From contig NC_134678.1 of NCBI RefSeq assembly GCF_024713945.1, forward strand, positions 6,076,001 to 6,140,000: a stretch of 64,000 nt of DNA. Direction: 5' to 3'. The notes beneath the pieces are model-generated. The model ran no database searches. It saw only the letters and a program-made list of their open reading frames with translations, and was not told where the DNA came from. Both the position numbers and the translations under genes were made by a program. Position 1 is the stretch's first letter; each line of letters opens with the position of its first letter. Below are positions 39,048 through 55,045 of the stretch, in pieces. The DNA comes from Dermatophagoides farinae (lineage: Eukaryota > Arthropoda > Arachnida > Sarcoptiformes > Pyroglyphidae).

Positions 39048-39373
39048 TATTATTATTTTTATATCGATTGATAATTACAAGAATTTGAAAGATTGACGAT
39101 AAAATTAAAATGACAATTTACAATGCATCGATATATCGCATAAATAGTGTACGTCCTATTTGCATGGAAAAGTCTTCAATGGATTTAATTTTTTTTTTTT
39201 GCTTGAGACTGAGCAGACGTCATTGTAGGCGTAAATCCATTTATTATCCATCATATTGAGCAAAAAAATTTTTTTTTTTACCATTCCATTTCTTTATTTT
39301 GCATTTCTTTTGATCTGAAAAGCAATAATTATTTATTTCGTTAAAATTATTCTATCGAAGAATCTGAAACAAA
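39048..39373. promoter_or_regulatory. Shared upstream region of TRAPPC2L and V-ATPase B
   Basis: The two start codons are 326 bp apart and point away from each other, so this stretch should hold both promoters. It is AT-rich with several T runs. I see no clear TATA box at a usual distance. That it is a bidirectional promoter is an inference from the spacing. Confidence 0.5.
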
Positions 39374-40948
<1,575 letters not shown>

Positions 40949-41702
40949 AATGAATTCTATTGATCATCAGTGGTAAAAATCCATATATATTGTTGTTGAA
41001 TATTCATTCATTCATATCTAGTCTAGATACAATTGCTTTTCTTTAAATGTTAATTCATTCTTTTTTTTTCTTTCTTTCTTTTAAATTCAAAATGTAACAT
41101 TTATCAATCACAATTGATCATTCCAGTGCAACAGCCAAGATTTTATTTTACAAAAACATAATGATTTTTTTTTTAAATAATAGAATTGAAATTATTTCTG
41201 TGTGTGTGTGTGTGTATTGTGTGCGTGCTCGTGATTATCTTGATGTCTTTAAATGATGTGAAATGATTATTAATTAAAAAAAATAATAATGAAAAAAATC
41301 AAACTTTGCTTATTCTTTATTTTCTTATAATTTCAATTCTTTTTATATCATACAAATCATCAACATCATCATCATTCACATTCGTTCGAAACCAATCATC
41401 AAATTAATCAATTGAATTTTAAGAATATATATCACAGAATCAAGGAAAGAAAAAAAAAAGAATTGAAATTTTATCAAAAAAAAAGAGATTCTTTTTGAAG
41501 ACCCGATGTTTTTGTTTGCTGTATTTATAAATAAGAAGAACGTGATGATGTGATGTATTAGTGAAATAGATGAAATAAAGTGTATGTATGTATGTAATTC
41601 GACAAGATGAACAATTTGTGACAAATATATAATTGATATTTGAAAAAAAAAATGGAAAGAGAAAAAAAAATAATCGAAAAAAAAGAAATTAAGAATTTAA
41701 AC
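40949..41702. other. Convergent 3' flanks of V-ATPase B and TRF2
   Basis: These 754 bp lie between two convergent stop codons and should hold both 3' UTRs. They contain a TG run near 41200, several A-rich hexamers and ATC runs. A GTTCGAAACC match to a tRNA B box at about 41384 has no matching A box or stem upstream. Confidence 0.6.
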
Positions 41703-42974
41703 TTAATCAGAATTATTATCATCATCGTAATTTTCGGTCGGTATAATTTCATCTCGACAATAAACGACAGCATCGACATCTTCTTCTTCATCATCAACAT
41801 TATCAATTAAATTATTATTGTGTTTGAAAGAATTATAAGTATGATGATTTTGTGATTGTGGTTGTTGTTGTTGACAATGATTATGATTTAATGTTTGATT
41901 ATGTTTTGAATAAAGTAATTTTGATTGAGTATGCTGTACTGGTTTCGGTTTTCGATATTCATATACCAATGGATAGATTTTTTCAACGGCTAATTGCACA
42001 TTTGGGATACTTGGTGCTGTTATCGTAATTGATCCCGTTTGAAATATAGTCAAAACAGCTTTCAATTCTTTTATACGATATGTAGCACCCGGATGTAATT
42101 CGGGTTCATAACTATATCAAAATGGATAAATTAATAGAAAATATCCACATTTTATAATCAAAAAAAAAAAAAAAAAAAAAATTAAAAAAATATTTACCTT
42201 GCTATAGGCCTATGTGAATCACTAAATTCATGAATTTTAATACCAAATGGTAGACGACAAGCGCCAAGAACATTTACAATTCTATAATTACGAAATTTGA
42301 CTGGATAACCTAATTTTTGTAAAGTTCGTGCAACTTTTCTTGAAGCACATTTTGCCGATTCTTCTGTAGTCGCTCCTGTACAAGTTATCTTACCCGATGA
42401 CCAAATATTGGCCGTTATTAATGGATGTCTTAATTTCATTAAAACAATCTATATAATAATCAATAGTAAAAAAAATTGAAATTTATAAAGAAAAAATTTG
42501 TATTCATTGATCACATCATACCGATCGTTCTCTTCTATAGACAACATTCGATCCTCTTGTGGCTAATTGTCGTAGATTTAGATGGCAACGAACATTAAAA
42601 TTCGTTACAACATTACTAATGGTTATATCAACAGATTCTTCATTTTGTTGTAGATTATTATCATCAATATTATCATTATTAATATTCTTATCATCATCTT
42701 CATTTAAATTATCATCATCAATATGATGATTATTATTATGATGATTCATATTATTTACATAATTATCATTATTCTCCATTAATTGTGAATTATAATTTGT
42801 TTGAATCGTTACGTTTTCATTGAAACTAATATTATCATTATTATTATTCGATGTTGTTGTTGTTGTATTCGATGAAGATGTTGTAGATAGATTATTATTA
42901 TTATTGTTATTATTCACCATTGTAGTACCGTTGTGCATTGGTTGATTGGCAACAAAATTTGAAGCGGCAATCAT
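41703..42974 (-). CDS. TBPL1: TBP-related factor 2 (TBP-like 1) with long tails
   Basis: TRF2/TLF is a metazoan TBP paralogue that works at TATA-less promoters (for example ribosomal protein and histone H1 genes in flies). Exons in transcript order are 42522-42974, 42198-42448 and 41703-42111, giving 370 residues. The saddle-like core is about residues 112-292, with CHLNLRQLA, VLMKLRHPLITANIWSSGKI, CTGATTEESAK, KLGYPVKFRNYRIVN, SYEPELHPGATYRIK and TGSITITAP, and it aligns along its length with human TBPL1. The N-terminal tail of about 110 residues is Asn/Asp/Thr-rich, and the C-terminal tail of about 78 residues is Gln/His/Asn-rich and then acidic. The vertebrate protein is only 186 residues. 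The start is the first ATG of the long frame at 42972-42974. Confidence 0.94.
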
Positions 42975-45900
42975 GTTCTTCAAGTGTTGAGATTATTATT
43001 ATTATATTGATTTATTGCTATACTATATATGTAAAGAACAAACAAAATGCTGAAACGATCGTTCAATAAAATCGGTCTCAAGAATTTGAAACAAAAATGA
43101 TTTGAATTTATATCAAAGAAAGTTTTGACGATTGAACAAGGATATAGCGGCTTCAAGATATATTAATTTATTTAAATCATTTCATTTTTCAATCTGAAAG
43201 AATTTTATCGTTTTTTTTCAAACATGAACATAATCATCATCAACAGAATATAATCGACACAAGAATATTGTGAAAAAATGTGAATTAAAAATTTTCAATA
43301 AACTTAAAAAAAAGAGATAATAATTTGATGATGATGATATTGTCGTTGTTGTCGTCGATAAATCGTGGCTTTTTGTATTGTATAATTATAGAAAAAAAAT
43401 ACTCATATGAATCAAATTATGAAAATTTTTTATTCTGTTATTTATGAAACAATGGATATAGAAATTGATTCAAATTGGATATCTGGATGAGAAACAAAAG
43501 CAAAAAAAAAAATATTTTCGCGTTTTGATCAAAAAAAATCTATGTGTATTTTTTATATATTATAAAAAAAAATACACACAAACAAACACAAACACACACA
43601 CGCACAATGCAATACATTGATGTCTGTCTGTCTGTCTTCTATATTCCAGAAGAGATCAAAAGCATTGACGAATGTAACACAGTTAGCACCCTCTTTTTAA
43701 ATCCATCACACACATATATATACATATATATACGTTTATTATGATGAGTAAACGCAAATGATGAAAAGGAGCAAAGGAATTATTAAAAGAAACGAGATAA
43801 ATACAGAAAAAAAATAAAGTTGAGTGTGCCGGAGAATCCACATATGTTGTTTCATAATTAAGACCACTACTACTACTACTACTATATTTTATGCAAACAA
43901 CAATAAAGGTGGCCGGTGTGTGTGTGGATCAATACAATCAACTGTGTATACAACACAACAGATAGAATATGAATGAATTGAATGAATGAAATAGCCATGA
44001 ACATTGTCGTCGTTGTTGTCGAAATAAAATACATTTGGTCACATACTTTATGACTGATCCATTTTTTTTAATATATATATTTTTTATAAAATTCTTTGCA
44101 TATTTTTTACGTATATATACGGAAATTCTAATCAATCGATTATCAATTTTTCTTCTGATTGTATATATAAAAATTATATTGATTTTAAAATTTTTATTCA
44201 ATAATTAAATTTTAATTTTTTTTATCTTTTTTTTTGGATCATTTATTTAGAGATTTTTACAAGAATTTTTTTTTTGCATTATTATCACCAGAATTTGATG
44301 TGATTTAAGAAAACAGATTTTTTGTTTTCATTACCATTTTAATTATGAGACCATTTTTTTTTTTGATTACGGATTCAATAAATGACAGTATTCATGTGAA
44401 AGAATTTGTTTCTATATTCGACTACAACAAAAAAAAAATCAACAAAACAATCTGGAAAATCATATGTGCAACATATGATAAAGATTTAATAAATATCAAA
44501 CAATCAACAATTAAATTATATAAAAATGAAAGAGATAAATAGCTATAATGGTAATCAATCAGAATCAATAAGATGGCAAATCATATAAATTATCTATTTG
44601 GATAGGAAAAAAAATTTTATTAAAAGATTTTATTCAAAATTTTTAAAGATTTAAATTCTGTTCAAGAATCAACAGCGCCACAGTAACATTCTTTACTAAA
44701 GACCCCCTTTGAATCATTTTATATATAGCAAACACAGTATTTATTGAGCCAATGAGTGAATGTGTGTGTGTGTGTGTATACGAAAAAGAGAGAGAGAGAG
44801 CGAGTGTTGTTACTGCTGCTGAGCAGTCTATTGCTTTTATTTGCTTCTTCACTTGATGATGGTTGGCTCTCTGTCTCCCTCGTTCTCTTTCTCTCTGGCT
44901 GCCTCATTCTGTGGCTGAATCTTATCATCAAAATGGCCGAAGTGTTGTTTTTTCACTCCCAAATGGAGTGAGTGAATCTTATTTGACTCGAATATAATCT
45001 TGATTACCGCTTCAACGGATAGAAACATCGACATTTTATTGGTGACGATTATTTGGCCGGCGATTTTTTTCCACGGCCACGCAATCCCCTAAAAAAAAGA
45101 ACGGTTTTTTTCAATACATGTAAAACCTATGGCCCATGAACTCAATCATCATCAACAACAACAACAACATCATCAATATATTTACTAGCATCGAATATTG
45201 ATATTATTATTATCAACAATATAATATTGAAATTGAAATATATACCATTTATGTGTACCATAATGCATTAGTCTGCTCATTTTTTTTTCGTTGTTCACCA
45301 TCGTCTTCATTTTGCTTCTTAAAATAAAAAAAAACATACAAATAAACATAAATTACTACACACAACACGGCCATTATTTACCACAAACAACAACAACAAC
45401 AATTGAATTTATATATGTTTTTGTCTTTCGATTCTTGTGTTTTTTTTTGTCGATACTTTTTTGTTTTGATTCAGTTTCGACTTTATTAATTATTATACAA
45501 TAATATAATATTGACAAAAAATATAAAACAATTATCACTAGAATCCGTTTGATCGATTCATCAGAATTTGTTTCCTTCAAACATCGTCATCATCATCATC
45601 ATCATAAATTATCACCAATAAACGAATCATTTGTTATTTATTTCTATGTGTGTGTGTGTGTGTGTGATTGATCAATTCAATATTCAAAAAGAAACAACTT
45701 GTGAATATTTAAGATTTTTTTTGTTTTTTATGTATAAATATTCATAGACAAATTTTTCAATCTCAATGATATTTCAGACTTTTAACAATAAATTAAATGT
45801 AAGTATATACATGGAATCATTTCATTTCATTTTTTTTGTTGTTATAAAATCATTTTGACAATCACTATGATTCTATATCAATTTCATGATTTATTTTTTT

Positions 45901-46092
45901 TTGAATTTATTTATCAAAAAAATTTTAGTATAAATAATTTACATTTTCATCTTGATCTTGATGCTAAGATTTTTATTATCAACAACATTCATCATTCAAT
46001 CGCCAATCATATTATGGGCCATGTGCATTCAATTTTCTCATTATTTATAATAAAAATCAACTATATGAATTTCGAAAAACATCTATTGAAAG
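42975..46092. other. Divergent upstream region of TRF2 and CBP
   Basis: These 3.1 kb separate the starts of two divergent genes and should hold both promoters and possibly 5' UTR exons of CBP. They hold CA, GAT and TG runs. A less AT-rich patch near 44820-45090 would be a candidate promoter or first exon of CBP, but nothing decides it. No coding gene is seen. Confidence 0.5.
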
Positions 46093-49000
46093 ATGGATGA
46101 TGTGACAAATAGTGGATCATCACTATCATCCAATAATAACGGAACAGGTTCAATTGTTCCCCATCAATTTATATTAACTGGTGGTGGTGGTGGTGGTGGT
46201 GGAAGCGATGTTGTTGGCGCCAGTGCCGGTGTTACAGCTGGAACCATCAACATGAATTCCGATCAGCAACCAAACAAAAGACTAAAAACAAATGACTCTT
46301 CAGATTTTAATTTGCACATGTTTAATAATTTACCTAATGAATTATCATCTAATAATGTTGTCGATAATAATATTATAAGCAATGTTGTTCCAAATATTGT
46401 TAACAATCCATCCACGACTGCCACAGTTAACATGCATAGTTCACAGACAACTATGGCTGGCCATCAACAACAACAACAGCAGCAGCAGCCAACAAGTCTG
46501 CCACATCTTCAAAAGCCCATACAGAATCCCACTCAATCGCAAATTCAGCGAACAATATTAACAAATTCACCTACTGGCATGACTCTTCAACAACAATTGA
46601 GAAATCCTCCTATGCAGCAACAACAACATCGTTATGCATCACAACAAGGCGCCAATTCTACAATGAATGCACCTCAAGTTCAAATCATGTCTCAACAACA
46701 AGCCCTACAACAATTCGGTTTCAATAATAGTCAAGTTGCAACACCAAGAATAGCTCAACAACAACAACAACCACAACAGCAACAGCAACAATATCGATAC
46801 ATGTCACCGAACCCAAACCAAATCAGTATTTCGCAAATGCAACCGCAAGGATCTCAACAAAATCAGATTCAAAATCCTGGAGGATTCACCACAACAAACC
46901 CAACCATTCAACAGAACCATATTAGATATCCTAATCAAGCACAACAACAACAACAACAGCAGCAGCAAAATCCGAACCAAGGGCCTAATCTGTTGAATGC
47001 TGATGCTGAAAAACGTAAATTGATACAACAGCAATTGGTTCTTTTACTTCATGCCCACAAGTGTCAAAGAAAAGAAGAACAACAACGACAAAATGGCACC
47101 GAACCTATGCCATGTAATTTGCCGCATTGTCCCACCATGAAACAAGTTCTTGCACATATGAATAAATGTACTGCTGGTAAGTCAATGTTCTTTATAATTT
47201 TTTTTTGTTGTTTTTATAGAAATTTTCAATTATTATTAAAACTTTATTTCTCAGGTCGACAATGTACTGTTGCACATTGTTCGAGTTCATATCAAATTAT
47301 AAATCATTGGAAAAATTGTAATCGAATCGACTGTCCTGTTTGTAATCCCTTGAAACAAGCGAATAATAGAAAACCACAGGTATTTACTAGTCAATTCATA
47401 AAAAATGTTTATGGCAAAACTTATATATTGATTATACCATGATTATTTGTCAATAGCAACAGCCTCAAATGTCTCAGAATGCAGCCAACAACCAGAATGT
47501 GAATAGTACAAATCACAATTTGGTCATTTCTCAAATGAATACAAATAACAATACCATAAATACACAAGGTCCCCAACAATCTCAAGCCCAGACATCTTTA
47601 CCTCAACAACAACAACAGCAGCAGCAACAACAACAACAACAACAGATGCAACAGCAATCAGATATGCAAAAAGCATATCAATCACTAGGTCTTCCTTATA
47701 ATAGTAATTCAATGTTTCAAACAAATTCTCGATCATCAAACGTGAATGCGACACATTACGCTTCTAATGCAAACCCTACAAAAGATTGGCAAAGTAGTGT
47801 TAATCTTGAGTTACGTCAGCATTTGGTTCAAAAAATTGTTCATGCCATTTTTCCAAACTCTGATCAAAACCTATCTGTTCACGACAAACGATTGCATAAC
47901 CTTTACTCATATGCAAAAAAGGTCGAATGTGATATGTACGACAAAGCCGATTCCAGAGAAGATTATTATCGTCTTCTTGCGGAAAAAATTTATAAAATTC
48001 AAAAAGAATTAGAAGAAAAACGGCAACGAAGAAGAGAACAACAACAACAACCGAATGTATCTGCTCAACAACAGATGAGCAACATGGTTGTACCAAATAC
48101 TCGATCACCGATGCCCAATAATATGCAAGGATTGCAAAGTCCAACCAGAGGGAATATGGTTGTTTCAACCAACAACACAACGATGACAACAAATTTCGTG
48201 AGTAATCAGAATCAACAACAATCTGCTGCTGGACAACAACAGCATCAACCAACATCGGTGGGTGGACAATTATCCAATCAATTTTTTATGCCGACCAATG
48301 TTAATCAACAACAACAACAACAGCAGCAGCAAGGACAACAAGCATCGCCGATACCACATCAAATAAATCAGACAAACCAATTTAGACATACTCAAAACCA
48401 CAATCAAAACAATTTTATAAACAATTCGACTTCGAATAATTCCATTGTTCTAATTCATCAGCAACAGCAACCTAATACTCCTCAACAAACCTTTTCGAAT
48501 CAATCTCAGACAACTCCTCAACGTTCGCAACAACAGCAATCAATGTCAACAGCGACGATCACAACAAATTCTACCAATATATCAACTAATATAACGAATA
48601 TTCAACAACAACAACAGCAGCAGCAGCAACAACAACAACCGTCGCTTATTGGTCAACAACCTAATCATAATCAGTTGCAATTAAATGAATGCAATATTAA
48701 GACTGAAATGATGGATGATACAATGTCAACAACTTGTAATTCACAATTACATGTTGGCACAGATTTATCCAATGAAATGGGTGTTGATAAACTATCTCAT
48801 TCGAATAATATTTCAAATGTAAAAGCGGAAATTAAAGAGGAAAGAACTCAAATGGATGAACAAAAACCAATTATCGATAATTTTCATTCCCCTGTTGGTT
48901 CAAAGAACATTGATAATACAATAATGAATAGTAGCGACAATAGTGGTGGTAAAGGTTCAGGTAAAAATAATTCAAACCAAACTCCCGTTTCTTCAAACCT

Positions 49001-52000
49001 TAATGTTTCGTCAATTAAATCGCCTGGTTCTGCCATTTTCAATGCAGATTCAAAAAGTGATATTAGTAAATCTGATCTAGATAGTTCATTAGATACAAGT
49101 ACAAATCCGTCATTCTCATCCACTTCTACGACTGTAACGACAAAATCATCAATATCATCATCATCGTCATCAAGTGCTCCTTCCAAGAAGAAAACTTTTA
49201 AACCCGATGAATTACGTCAAGCATTGATGCCAACATTAGAAAAATTATATAAACAAGTACCTGAATCGATGCCATTCAGGCAACCTGTAGATCCTGATGC
49301 TTTACAAATACCTGACTATTTTGATATAATCAAACATCCAATGGACTTATCAACTATCAAGCGCAATCTCGATACTGGTCAGTATGAAAATTGATATTTT
49401 CAAAAAAAAATGACAAAAATATTCTTTATATTTCTTTAGGACAATACACCGATCCTTGGCAATATGTCGATGATGTCTGGCTCATGTTTGATAATGCTTG
49501 GCTATACAATCGGAAAACATCTCGTGTATATCGTCATTGTTCTAAGGTGAACATGATATAAAATCAGTTAATATTATGATTTATAACCGATAAAAAAATT
49601 GTTCTGTTACAATAGTTGGCCGAAGTTTTTGAACAAGAAATTAATCCAGTGATGAGAAAATTGGGATATTGTTGCGGTCAGAAATACGTATTTCAGCCAC
49701 AGATTCTTTGTTGTTTTGGTAAACAACTATGCACAATACCTCGTGATGCCAAATATATGCATTATCAAAATAGGTATATTTTCCAGAATAATTATTCAAA
49801 GATTATCCTCACAACGAATATTTTCTATATAGATATACATATTGTATGAAGTGCTTTTCCGAAATTTCTGGTGATAATGTCACAGTGGGTGATGTACTTG
49901 GCCTAGAGCCCAATTCAACAAATACGCAAACCATTCCAAAAAGTCAATTTGTTGAAAGTAAAAATGATCATCTTGATTTGGAACCATTTCTTGAATGTAA
50001 AGAATGTGGTAGAAAATTACATCAAATATGTGTTCTACATTTAGATCAAATTTGGCCTGAAGGGTAAATAACACTGGCTTTTGAATTTTTCAATTTTTCT
50101 GATCGATCATTATTGCATTCTCCTTAATTAGATTCACTTGTGAAGGATGCTTACGTCGTGATGGAAGAAAAAGACGGGATAATAAATTTGGTGCGAAACG
50201 TTTACCTCAAAGTAAACTGGGAACATTCATTGAAAATCGTGTAAATAATTTTTTGAGGAAAAAAGATTGTGGTGCTGGAGAGGTTTTTATTCGTGTCGTA
50301 TCTAGTTCGGACAAAATTGTTGAAGTTAAACCTGGAATGAAACAAAGGTGTGATACTCATTTTTTCTTCTGTTGACAATAATATATAAATATATATCTGT
50401 CTGATTTTCATTCAGATACTGCAACGGTAAAAGCGACTGGCCAGATTCATTTCCTTATCGAGCCAAAGCATTGTTTGCATTTGAAGTCATTGACGGAACC
50501 GATGTTTGTTTTTTCGGCATGCACGTTCAAGAATATGGATCCGAGTGTATGCCACCAAATACCAGGTTTGTTTTTATTTTTTTTTATTATTAAATTGTTC
50601 ATTAAAATTTTTTTTTCATTCCTTAGACGAGTTTATCTAGCCTATTTGGATTCTGTATACTTTTTTCGGCCTAAACAATATCGTACGGCAGTCTATCATG
50701 AAATATTACTGGGATATCTAGACTATGCTAAACAATTGGGCTATACGATGGCTCATATTTGGGCCTGTCCACCTTCAGAAGGTATTTTTTTTAGAAAGTG
50801 TTAATAACATCGAATGTACTAATATTTAATTCGTTTTACTTGTGATATTTTTAAGGTGATGATTATATATTCCACTGCCATCCACCTGAACAAAAGATAC
50901 CGAAACCCAAAAGACTACAGGAATGGTATAAAAAGATGCTTGATAAAGGTATCATCGAACGTATCGTTCTTGATTACAAAGACATTCTAAAACAAGCAAC
51001 AGAAGATAATCTCAAAAACGCCTCCGAACTTCCTTACTTTGAAGGTATGAATTTATATTTTTGATTTTTAGGTTTTTACCAATTTTTTCGTCTACAGGTG
51101 ATTTCTGGCCAAATGTCCTGGAAGATTCTATCAAAGAAATCGAAATGGAACACCAGAAACAACAACAATTAATTGATTCAAATAAATCAGATTCGTCTGG
51201 CAACGAAAAAATTATGGACGATGATTCAATAGGTTTGTTTAATGTTACTGTATAACGTTACTGTACTTATTAATTAATTGTTGATTAAATGCAGTAGAAA
51301 TGATCGATTCGGTTGACCAAAAAGACGGCGATGGTAAAATAAGCAAAGACTCTAATAACTCTAAACAACATAAAAAAAATAGTGCCAATAAGAAATCGAA
51401 TAAGAAACAAAATAACCGAAAGAATAATGTTCATTCACGTCTAAAGTCGGGTCCATTGGCTAATCAACCTCAAACACAGGTAAGGCTTCATTTTCGATTT
51501 CATTTCAAAAATCTTATAATTTGTCTTTGAATAAAATTAGCTAACACCTGTGCAACAGTTCGATGCCGAATTAACTTCAAAGATATTTGCTAATATGGAA
51601 AAACACAAAGAAGTTTTCTTTGTCGTACGATTACACTCAAGTCAATCGGCAGCAAGTCTCCCACCTGTCAATGATCCTGATAATCTGATCAACTGTGATC
51701 TTATGGATGGACGTGATGCTTTCCTTACTTTAGCACGGGACAAACATTACGAATTTTCTAGCTTACGACGCGCTAAATTCTCTAGTTTGGCCATGCTATA
51801 CGAATTACATAATTGTAACAATGAACGCTTCCTATATTCGTGCAATAGTTGCAAACGTAGTCTGGTGGAAACAAGATATCATTGTAGCCATTGTGATGAT
51901 TTTGATCTCTGTGTCCAATGTTACGAAAAAGATGGCCATCAGCATAGAATGGACAAAATCGAATTCGGTGATCTCATGAGTAGCGTTGATGGTGACGTAA

Positions 52001-53900
52001 GTAATGTGGCTGGCGCATTGAACTCTAGTTCCGGAGGTGATGGGGATGGAAATAATGATCCAAATGCACCTGGTTCTAATGTTGGAACTTCCCCAAGCGA
52101 AACACGTCGTCAATCAATACAGCGGTGCATCGAAAGCTTATCACATGCTTGTCAATGTCGTGATGCTAATTGTCGTCGTCCAACTTGTTTGAAAATGAAA
52201 CGAGTTGTTCAACATGCCAAAAGTTGCAAGAAAAAGAATGTTGCGAATCAATGTCAAATTTGCAAACAGCTTATCGCTCTCTGTTGTTATCATGCCAAAC
52301 ATTGTCAAGAACCGGGCAACAAATGTCTTGTCCCATATTGTCAAAATTTCAAACAAAAAATACAGCAACAACAAATCCAACAAAGATTTCATCAAGCTCA
52401 AATTCTTAAACGTCGTATTGCTTCCATGTCTATGGCTATTCATTCTCAAAGTTCTCAATCGACCAGCAGCAATAATGGAACTACGTCCTGTCCTCCCCAG
52501 CCGGTAAGACATGTTTTTAATAATTCTTGTTTTTCATAATAAAATGTTTTTTTTATGATTTAGTGTCATATGAAACCGGCAACGGCAACGCCTCCTCCTG
52601 CTGGAGCTTTACAAGCCGCTGCCGCTGTTCAAGCCGTGGCAAGGCAACAACAAACCACCCAAAATATGTCACCAATGTTGGGAAAAGGTGGAAAACCAAT
52701 GCTGCCTTACATGTCATCACCTTCACCGCAAATATCTAAACCTCCTTCCATGACTTCGAATCAACCAGTAACGATGCAGCCGAAAATGGGTCCACAATCC
52801 GACATGCAACAAAGTTCGCAACAATCTCCACAACAATGGTTCAGTTCTCAATCTCAACAAGCTCGATTTACGCGACCACAAATTAACACAATGCAATCCC
52901 AGACACAATTTTCACAATCGCAGATGATGGGCATGCAGCAACAGCAAACCCAAAATATCGGAAGTAACCTGCCATCGTTGTTAATGTCTAATCAAAACAT
53001 CCAGCAACAACATCCGCAACAAATCGGATTGAATCATCAACAAACACCACAGCAGCAGCAACAACAACAACAGGTAATATGTCAATTAAAATTGTGCTAA
53101 ATTGTAACCATTAACTTTTGATCAGATGACCAATCCTAATATGTCACAACAATTGAGCAACCAGCCTAACCAAAATAATTATGCTCAATTGATAAAAACT
53201 TTCAAGAATTCAACAACGAGCACCAATCAAGAAGTGATGTCATTTATTAAGAATGATCCTAAAATGATGGCAACTCTAATAAGAACACAACAACATCCAT
53301 CTCAGCAGCAACAAATGTCTATGCAGCAAAATGTAAGTTTTTTTGTTTAAATTTTATTTTAATCAAACATTCAACGATATTTTCAATACGTGTGTACAGA
53401 TGATCAATCAACAAGGTTCGAATATGGGTTCACAATTATCTCAAAACCAAAATTGGTATGGTCCTTCCCAGGCGCAATCACAACGAATGATGAATCCTGG
53501 ACAACGACAATTGAATCCTCAAACTAGTCCACGTGCTTCAATGATGATGAATACAGTACAAAATCAGGCACCTTCACAAGCTTCACAACATCAACAAGTT
53601 TATCCGAATCAACAACAACAAATTCGTTTCAGCTCAACGAATTGGAGCGGTAATTCTCAACAACAAAGCTCTCAACCACAAAGAATGCCGATGTTACGCG
53701 GCAATCCGAGTCAAATGAACCAAATGAATACTGTACGTTTCATTAATGCCCAAAATACCTCAGGCGGAATGATGAATAGCCAAAATGATGCGTCACAGGA
53801 AATGTTCTATCAGCAATCAGATTATGGTCAGATGTCTATGAATCAGCAACCGGAATTGACTCCTCAAGAAAAACTTTCAAAATATGTCGAAGACCTATAA
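46093..53900 (+). CDS. CREBBP: CREB-binding protein / p300 histone acetyltransferase (nejire)
   Basis: CBP/p300 is a transcription co-activator that acetylates histones H3K18/K27 and other proteins. Sixteen exons are 46093-47176, 47255-47379, 47457-49377, 49440-49546, 49616-49773, 49833-50063, 50132-50347, 50416-50565, 50627-50781, 50856-51044, 51098-51232, 51295-51479, 51541-52503, 52564-53073, 53126-53332 and 53400-53900, giving 2278 residues. Domains in order: an N-terminal NKRLKTND and LPNEL block as in p300; TAZ1 about 300-400; KIX about 511-597; bromodomain about 980-1090; the CH2/HAT region about 1100-1630 ([29 protein letters not shown]-like block); ZZ about 1645-1690; TAZ2 about 1740-1835; and IBiD about 2060-2100. 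Gln-rich linkers are built of mixed CAA and CAG. An in-frame TGA precedes the start ATG in the genomic sequence. The protein is shorter than human (2414-2442) or fly nejire. Confidence 0.97.
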
Positions 53901-55045
53901 CAATCATCATCACTTATCTAATCTGTTTGAATATCATTCAAGTGTACATATGCATTTATTTTGAAAAGTAAAATCATGGCCGATTTTATTGAATACGATC
54001 CTCATCATTTTTCATTTTATTTGTTCATCATTTTATCTTCATCTGTACACATACCTATTCATCTTTCTTTTTTTTTTTGGTTAATTTATCCATTTTTCTT
54101 CCGATGGACTGTTTACATCCATCTGCATTGCAATGATGGTGATGATTATTATTCAGTGAATTGATAAATTTATGATTTTTTTTCAATTCCGACCTAAATT
54201 TGAAAAAAAATCACAACTAATTCTTCAATTATACTTCTGTACTTATAAAAAAAACTTTTATCTATCATAAGTGAATTTTAACAAATTGAATTCATTGGTC
54301 CTTCATTTCATTTCGCTCTCTCTCTACACATATTGAATTTTTTTTTTCATTCAATCAACACTTTGTAAATAATAATTTAGTCCTATTAAGAGGTTTTTTT
54401 TTGTTAAAAAAAAATCACACTCCCACTACAATTGGCCTGCATGAGGAGAGAATATTCTCTCTTTATATGATACAAAAAAAAATAATTACAATGATATCTA
54501 AAATGTTATTTTGTACTTATATTTCGTTCATTATTCATACACTTTTTTTTCGTCTATGAATCAATCACACACACACACACTAAATCATCATTCAGATATT
54601 ATTGTAATAATAAGTTTGTTTTTTTTACAGACTTACAAATACACACACACATACACACCTTATATATATTAATATATTTGGTTTATTATTAATTAATTAA
54701 TTAATTTTCAATTTCGATTAATAATTTAAAAATGATGATATTAATTATATGTAACAAACAAAACGAAACGAAACGAAACGAAAAATTACAAACACTTATT
54801 GTAAAATGTTTTTTTTTTTTTTTGCTAAAAACAAAATATTTTATCGTTTATTATATATCAATAATAATTCACAATAAATTTTGAATTTTAAAAAATAGAA
54901 AATACTTTATATATATTATGAAAATATAAATATAAAATAATAATAAAGTCTAAACAACAATAGAGAAAACATTTTCTTAATTTTCTTGATGATGATTGAA
55001 ATAACAAATTGTTTGATGACTATGGTTAAAAATCAAATTGTTGAA
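53901..55045. other. Convergent 3' flanks of CBP and egghead
   Basis: These 1145 bp lie between two convergent stop codons. They contain CA runs near 54568 and 54640, an ACGAA pentamer run near 54763-54783 and AT-rich sequence with many possible polyadenylation hexamers. No gene is seen. Confidence 0.6.

Noticed and set aside
41380-41395. tRNA B-box-like GTTCGAAACC
   Set aside because: No A box, acceptor stem or anticodon arm lies upstream at the right distance.
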